A stretch of 64,000 nt of DNA from NCBI GenBank assembly GCA_905220665.1, contig CAJNAR010000007.1, forward strand, positions 248,001-312,000, read 5' to 3'. The notes beneath the pieces were generated by a model that saw only the letters and a program-made list of their open reading frames with translations, searched no databases and was not told the origin of the DNA. The position numbers were made by a program, and so were the translations under genes. This document shows, piece after piece, positions 59,282 to 64,000 of the stretch. How positions within the stretch are numbered: the stretch's first letter is position 1; each line of letters opens with the position of its first letter. This stretch comes from Albugo candida. Lineage: Eukaryota > Oomycota > Peronosporomycetes > Albuginales > Albuginaceae.

Positions 59282-60690
59282 AGGAAGAGGTAATCGTAAT
59301 ACTGCCGTCGAAATAACGAGCGTTCGCACCAAACGCGGTGTGAATCACGGGAAGCGTTGCAATAGTCGGAGTAGCTGATGGCTGATCGAACAAACGACGA
59401 TTTCGATAGATTCAAAAGAAGTGCAGCGTGGCGCTTGCAATGCAATTCATAAATTGGATATAGTTTGCCGATACTCCTTCCAATCCAACAGTATCATAGC
59501 ACAATTGCAGCATGCAATATGCGCCCAGCGTGAACAATATAAGAGAGCGGGAGAATTTCCAGCCGTGCTTGTACCGTCCACTGCATTCACAAAAAGTATG
59601 TGTGAGCATTGTATAATGCTTCGTGATAAAAAAAATCCGGCTCCAGAATAATTGACACATGCCTCGGTCCATCAATATCATTTGAAGTGCGTACTGTGAT
59701 TTGAAGTGCGTACTGTGATTTGAAGAAAAGGTAAAGAAGAAAGTGTTTATAATGTTGAGGTATCGCTCAAACCCTAATTCTCATAGTCAATAATGGAAAT
59801 GGCAATGACTGATATCAAGCGCCACTTCCTCATTAATTTATTGGCAAGCCGATACGACTTTTTTCGAAATGGAAAAATAATCCCGTAGAGCAAGGGCAAT
59901 ATGGTATTGGCTAAAAGGTGTGCATTCTTGCCGTCAACATCCAAGCTTCCCATAAGAAGTTTTTCTGTCAATAAGGTGAAGCCAGAGGGAATAGATTATT
60001 AGATAGACAATAACCATTCCCATCATTTGTTGTAACTAGAGAACGAGCTTTTGTATGAAGTGACTAGGTAACAAAAATCATTTTGCTATAACGAAGATTA
60101 GGTCAGCCTGTCGCCTATTATTTCTGATGAGTATGGTGCAACTCCCCTAAAATCAACAATTTTTTGACCAAGTTCAAAGTCTATCAGGCACCTGGATTGG
60201 AATGTTTTTCTCAATTTTCCTTGCACCGAAGGATATCTTATATAGTGCTCAACATTTCCTTGCAAGCAGATTGTGCATATTTATTTTTCCATGGTGCTGA
60301 TACGCCTGAAAGTTTCAGCCTTTTTCCATGTTTTCCTAAGATCGGCAGGATTTCAAACACCCCGTGCAAAAGGTTGTACGTTGTGCAAAATCTTTTTCGT
60401 GACTGGAATGAAAGGACATAAGGCAGGCATAGGATTGAAACAAAAGATCAATGTCTATGTACAGATTTGGCCAGGGATGAGAGGAAATAGGGCATGGGAG
60501 GTATAGAATTAAATAAGGAATGGCGATGTACATGGGCAGAGTCATAGCAAAATCCAGAAAAAACGCTCAAACATCTGGGAACACATCGACATACCTGCAG
60601 AAATCAATCGTTGATGCGTAGCATCTGTGCGATTTCATATTAAGTCTATCCCGCTCAGCCTTCTTCGCCTCAACGCGTCCTCGCCTTTGC
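59282..60690. other. Gene-poor stretch
   Basis: No gene is recognised. A plus-strand open frame to 59651 (SIIAQLQHAICAQREQYKRA near its middle) is protein-like but has no clear start or family. A minus-strand frame at 59971-59774 is hydrophobic and basic, also unassigned. A short tandem repeat lies at 59681-59718. Confidence 0.35.
59681..59725. repeat. Short tandem duplication, 19-bp unit
   Basis: The 19-bp unit TTTGAAGTGCGTACTGTGA occurs twice in direct succession (59681-59699, 59700-59718) and a third copy begins (TTTGAAG) before breaking off. Confidence 0.9.
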
Positions 60691-60698
60691 TATACATT

Positions 60699-62731
60699 TC
60701 AATGTATCGGGGATACCAGGGAGTCTCTCCCAAAGCGATGCGAGATTATAATTACATTGGTTTCGCGCTGCTCTCTTGGCGCTACCCAGTACCTCTCGAT
60801 GAAGCTGCACTCACAGTGGAATTTGGGGTAATATTCAACAATGTGTCCTGCCTTTTTACCTCTCCAGGGCTTACTATTGTTCAGCAAACCGGGCTGGGCC
60901 ATCAAGGCATGGCTCCAGCAGCAGTCATTTGATGGATACATTGCCGTGGAATGGCAATTCAGATTCCAGTTCACGCTGGGAGGATGCCCGATCTCTCTTT
61001 CCTTCAGCACCTGTGAGAGATTAGCGTTAGTGGTGAGATCGCATCAGTGAGATTTTGAAAGCACATAAAGGAAACCTTACCATTTCGATGCCTTGAAATA
61101 AATCTGTCAATTGTGTGTAAACCACGTGGATTGCCAATTTCCTGGTAATCCATGATGTACCATCCATCATCATACTGGTATGTTTTCTCCTTCTTGGGCT
61201 TAAAAGTCATCCTGCCAGACACCAGATCGTTGAGAGCAAACGCCTGAAGGTTGGAGGATTGGTCGTAAGAGAGCAATCCTAGGAAAGAAAAAATCAATCT
61301 TCACTTCCAACTAGAAATGTGAAACGAGAAATTTGTTTAAAAACTCACCAATACATCCTTGATGAAGAATGTTCAACATGGAAATGGCCTTCTCCTTGAG
61401 TTACCTCACCATGTCTTCACTTTTCCACCTACCAACTCTGTTCTTGTCCGCCTTGATGATCTCTCTGGCTGATTGAGAAGTGAGCCCATTCTCCCTCGCT
61501 TGCTGATGAGTGACTTTCTTGGGCACGGGCACACAAAGTCACTGGTCATGATTGACCCTCCTATTCCTTTCTTCCTAATCCAAACTGCCTTCTTCTACCC
61601 AGAACTCCTCTCTTCCATTGTTGCTGTAGAAGGTGAACTCATCATGCGTCGCCTGTACATGCTTGTTGTTCCACACTTCCACCTTGTCCTCCACCAACAC
61701 ATCCATCTCCTCTCCAGTCCACTCATCCATCCTCTTTTTGTACTCAATCATCCTCTTTGACCAACCCTCTCTATACTTCAACACATCCTCCCTCTCATGA
61801 TCGTCCATATACAGCTGATATTCTGCTATTTCTCTCCCAGGAGCTTTGGGAAAAGGCTGTTTTAAATTTCCTCCTCCTCATCCGTTCCAGGTACTCCCTC
61901 TTGGTATCAAGGTCTGCCAGGATCTCTCTCCTTTTTGAATGTCGGCCTTGGTGGTGAGTTGGAAGGACTTTCCTGTCCAAGTACCGATCTGCCCAAAACC
62001 CAACGTTCCTGCAGGACCAGTCTGATGTCTTTTGCAGTTTGCCGTTGTCTACAGCAGCTGACGATTCCATCTTCCTCATGCCTAGGTATCAGCGTCCTTC
62101 CAGATTCTGGAGGATGGCCATAAGTCTTGAAACAAGATAAGGTGGGAAATTTCCCCAGCTTTATGGTTCAGTACGTCTTTCAGCCCTTCCTTCAAATCGT
62201 TGATTACCTCTTCCATCCTATCTTCTTCTTCTCCCTCTTCTCCCTGCTGCTCACTACTCTCATCTTCCGATGTAGTGGACAGATCCTCTCTGCTGATTGC
62301 TGATGGCCGCTGACCTGCTGGTTCAAAGTAGATGTCCAGCCTCTGCAGGTTATTCTCCTTGACATACTTCTCCCTCCTCCACTTACTAGTCCTTGAGTTC
62401 TCTGCCAACGTATGTCAAGAGTTGAAGGGAAAAGAATTTTTTGACAAAAGAAGCCAGCTCACTTTTATAGGTAGAAGATCTCTTCTTCTTCCCCTTCTCC
62501 AGCTGAGCTATGTTTGTTTCCAGCCAGTCTTCTTCCTCTTCTCCTCTCCCTCCAGTCTGACATGAGGCACTGACAGTCGACATCCTCTGCTGCCTCCACC
62601 TCTTCCTGCCGTTGCTTCTGTGCCTGAATCTGCCTCTTCTTGCTGCTGGCTGGGTGCAAGTTGGCTAATAGGGCCAGCCTTCTTTTTTGGGGAGGAGCCA
62701 TTGGCTTTGGTCTGAGAGGCGGAGAAGACAT
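60699..62731 (-). mobile_element. Decayed DDE transposase gene
   Basis: Read on the minus strand in changing frames, conserved blocks of a DDE transposase appear in the proper order: ATHDEFTFYSNN (61620-61660 region), KGIGGSIMTSDF (about 61560-61525), SYDQSSNLQAFALNDLV (about 61275-61225), then CCWSHALMAQPGLLNNSKPW and YPKFHCECSFIERYW (about 60920-60780). These hold the candidate catalytic D, D and E. The pattern is like transposases abundant in basidiomycetes. An acidic, Gln/Glu-rich N-terminal region lies at about 62400-62080 and a basic, Pro-rich one at 62731-62465. Many stops and frame changes make it inactive. Element ends were not found. Confidence 0.65.
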
Positions 62732-63617
62732 GGGTGGGAGCGGGGTCTATGCTAAATTCACAAAACCCTTTGGATTTGTAAGGAAACTTCTACCCGAAAT
62801 TGAAACACATGTACTTGTGTTGCTTGCTCAAGCACTTTTGCATCAGGTATTGCTCAGCATGTTAGTACGAGAGTAACATGCATTTTTGTGCACATCAGGA
62901 ACCACTTCTGGAGCAAAATACTGATGAGGCCTGGTTGCTGCCAGAAAAACGTTTTAGAAAGCAACGTACGAGCCACCAGAAGAGCAAGTTGTTGTCATTA
63001 AGCTTTTAGGTATGATGATGGACAGTAGCTACCGCTGCTAGAATTGGACGAAACTGTAGATGGAGTAACTATCAAGTAATGGAGCATAAATTATAGATCT
63101 GGTGGTTCAGCACAAGCAAACATTGATTCGAGAGAAGCTGAAAGGCGGGGCACGACGATCAGCAATGATCAGAATGTTTTTTTGCAGCAGGAGAGATAAT
63201 CTAGCAGGTTTTTCTTTGCTTTATTGTCTACGTAGCTCAAGTTGAGAACATCGCCGTTATCGGTGGTAGTAGTACCACAAGACTGAGTTTCGAGGATCCT
63301 GACATTGGTGTGGAACAGCGAAGCAGAAGACGTAGCTTGAATATGTGTTACAGGATACAGAAATGAGTGCTTTCGCAAACTTTTGCGACTCACTGGTGGG
63401 CGTTTGAAGTGCGAGAAGCAATGTCACTATACCGAGACTGAATGCTCGTAGCAAAACTTTACATCATCGCAACAGAATAGCAGGATAAAAGACTCGCGAG
63501 GGGTGTAATCCGCATTGATTTCGGGTATTTTCAACTCTACAAGAAGGATAATTGCTTCAATAGTTATCGCGGCTTGTTTTGCGTTATTATTGCAAGTCGA
63601 AGATACGTTACTAAATT
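62732..63617. other. Gene-poor stretch
   Basis: No gene is supported. On the minus strand a signal-like run (FSLGIVTLLLALQTPTSES, near 63440-63390) precedes Thr/Ser-rich frames down to 63169, but there is no ATG in frame and the pieces are out of phase. It may be a dead secreted-protein gene or chance. Confidence 0.3.
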
Positions 63618-64000
63618 CTAAGCAGACTTTTTTTTGCCACTTTTCTTTACTTTGGCTTCATGAACTCTTTTGAAATTTTGTGATGGATTTGGTTGACTTA
63701 TGCTATCATCTTCGCTGGACGTTTGATTATCATAATCATCAACGCTTATAGTAGATTGAGATCCTTCAGCATAAGCATTAGGAGAATCTACGCTCATCTG
63801 TGCAAAGCCTTTCTGGATCTGATCCATCGCTGCAACTTTTCATACAGGAGAAATAATTTTATTATGAAGGAAGTGATATCGGAACAGATATAATACCTTC
63901 CGGCGCCGTATTGGCTTTCTTCTCTTCGGTTCGCCGTCGCTTCTCGCGGAATGAATTTGACTTCGCTTGCTCTCTGGGCAAGACCAAACTTTTGGATGGT
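63618..64000 (-). CDS. 3' end of an unknown gene, 5' part off right edge
   Basis: Two exons (64000-63897, 63829-63618) around a 67-nt intron (GTATTA...TTGCAG) give the last about 104 residues. The first part is basic (REQAKSNSFREKRRRTEEKK), the second is acidic and Ser-rich (DDYDNQTSSEDDSISQPNP) and ends KVKKSGKKKSA. Low-complexity, probably disordered and nuclear by its Lys-rich tail. I do not recognise the family from this fragment. It lies just right of the decayed region, so gene-dense sequence may resume here. Confidence 0.55.

Noticed and set aside
63169..63454. Secreted-protein gene on the minus strand
   Set aside because: The leader-like frame starts with TTG, the continuation is in another phase and no splice pair joins them convincingly.
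1..64000. tRNA, rRNA, CRISPR array, riboswitch or bacterial operon signals
   Set aside because: None was seen on either strand; the gene structures with short spliceosomal introns are eukaryotic.

Overview
The window is nuclear DNA of a protist. I read it as an oomycete, possibly a compact-genome lineage such as Albugo, but the species is inferred and not proven. Reasons: about 20 eukaryotic genes packed with 70-850 bp gaps; GT-AG introns almost all 44-65 nt long; cilium/flagellum genes (axonemal dynein heavy chain, IFT172); an SHAQKY-type Myb factor; an ankyrin-FYVE-TPR fusion; and a two-repeat cyclic-nucleotide-type K+ channel. Gene models were joined by hand. Introns were placed by GT...AG borders plus recovery of conserved protein sequence, so exon borders are inferences, good where the family is well known.

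Layout, 1-49 kb (gene-dense). Minus-strand axonemal dynein heavy chain (1-11079, C-terminus off the left edge), divergent from a plus-strand tubulin-tyrosine-ligase-like gene (11380-12587). Minus-strand mitochondrial zinc transporter SLC30A9/ZnT9 (12660-14303) and complex I assembly factor NDUFAF5 (14371-15791). Plus-strand EH-PX-BAR sorting nexin (15873-18243), AFG2/SPATA5-type double AAA ATPase (18452-21267), Mpv17-family protein (21402-22304) and adenosine kinase (22604-23732). Minus-strand Myb factor (23797-25131), a doubtful small basic protein (25365-25858), and plus-strand IFT172 (25991-31364). Two MBOAT lysophospholipid acyltransferase paralogues lie head to head (31358-32989 minus, 33069-34669 plus). 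Then a PX protein (34763-36448, minus), an ER DnaJ (36741-38033, minus), an R3H-DEAH helicase with a zinc finger (38198-41389, plus), a tandem K+ channel (41512-45258), ribosomal protein eL24 (45410-46045), ankyrin-FYVE-TPR (46273-47784) and a membrane-anchored cyclophilin (48156-49019).

Layout, 49-64 kb (gene-poor, decayed). Broken or short reading frames occupy 49.2-50.8 kb. A near-perfect 1,347-bp inverted repeat (51617-52963 and 55802-57148, 2,838-bp spacer) carries both copies of a coiled-coil gene that was already broken by stop codons. A diverged extra fragment of that gene's 3' part lies at 59147-59281. A decayed DDE transposase lies on the minus strand at about 60.7-62.7 kb. The 3' end of an unknown minus-strand gene reaches the right edge.

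Functional themes are cilium building and movement (dynein, TTL-like, IFT172), mitochondrial function (SLC30A9, NDUFAF5, Mpv17), endosomal phosphoinositide binding (sorting nexin, PX, FYVE) and lipid remodelling (two MBOATs). No classical bacterial-style operon, CRISPR, rRNA or tRNA gene was seen.
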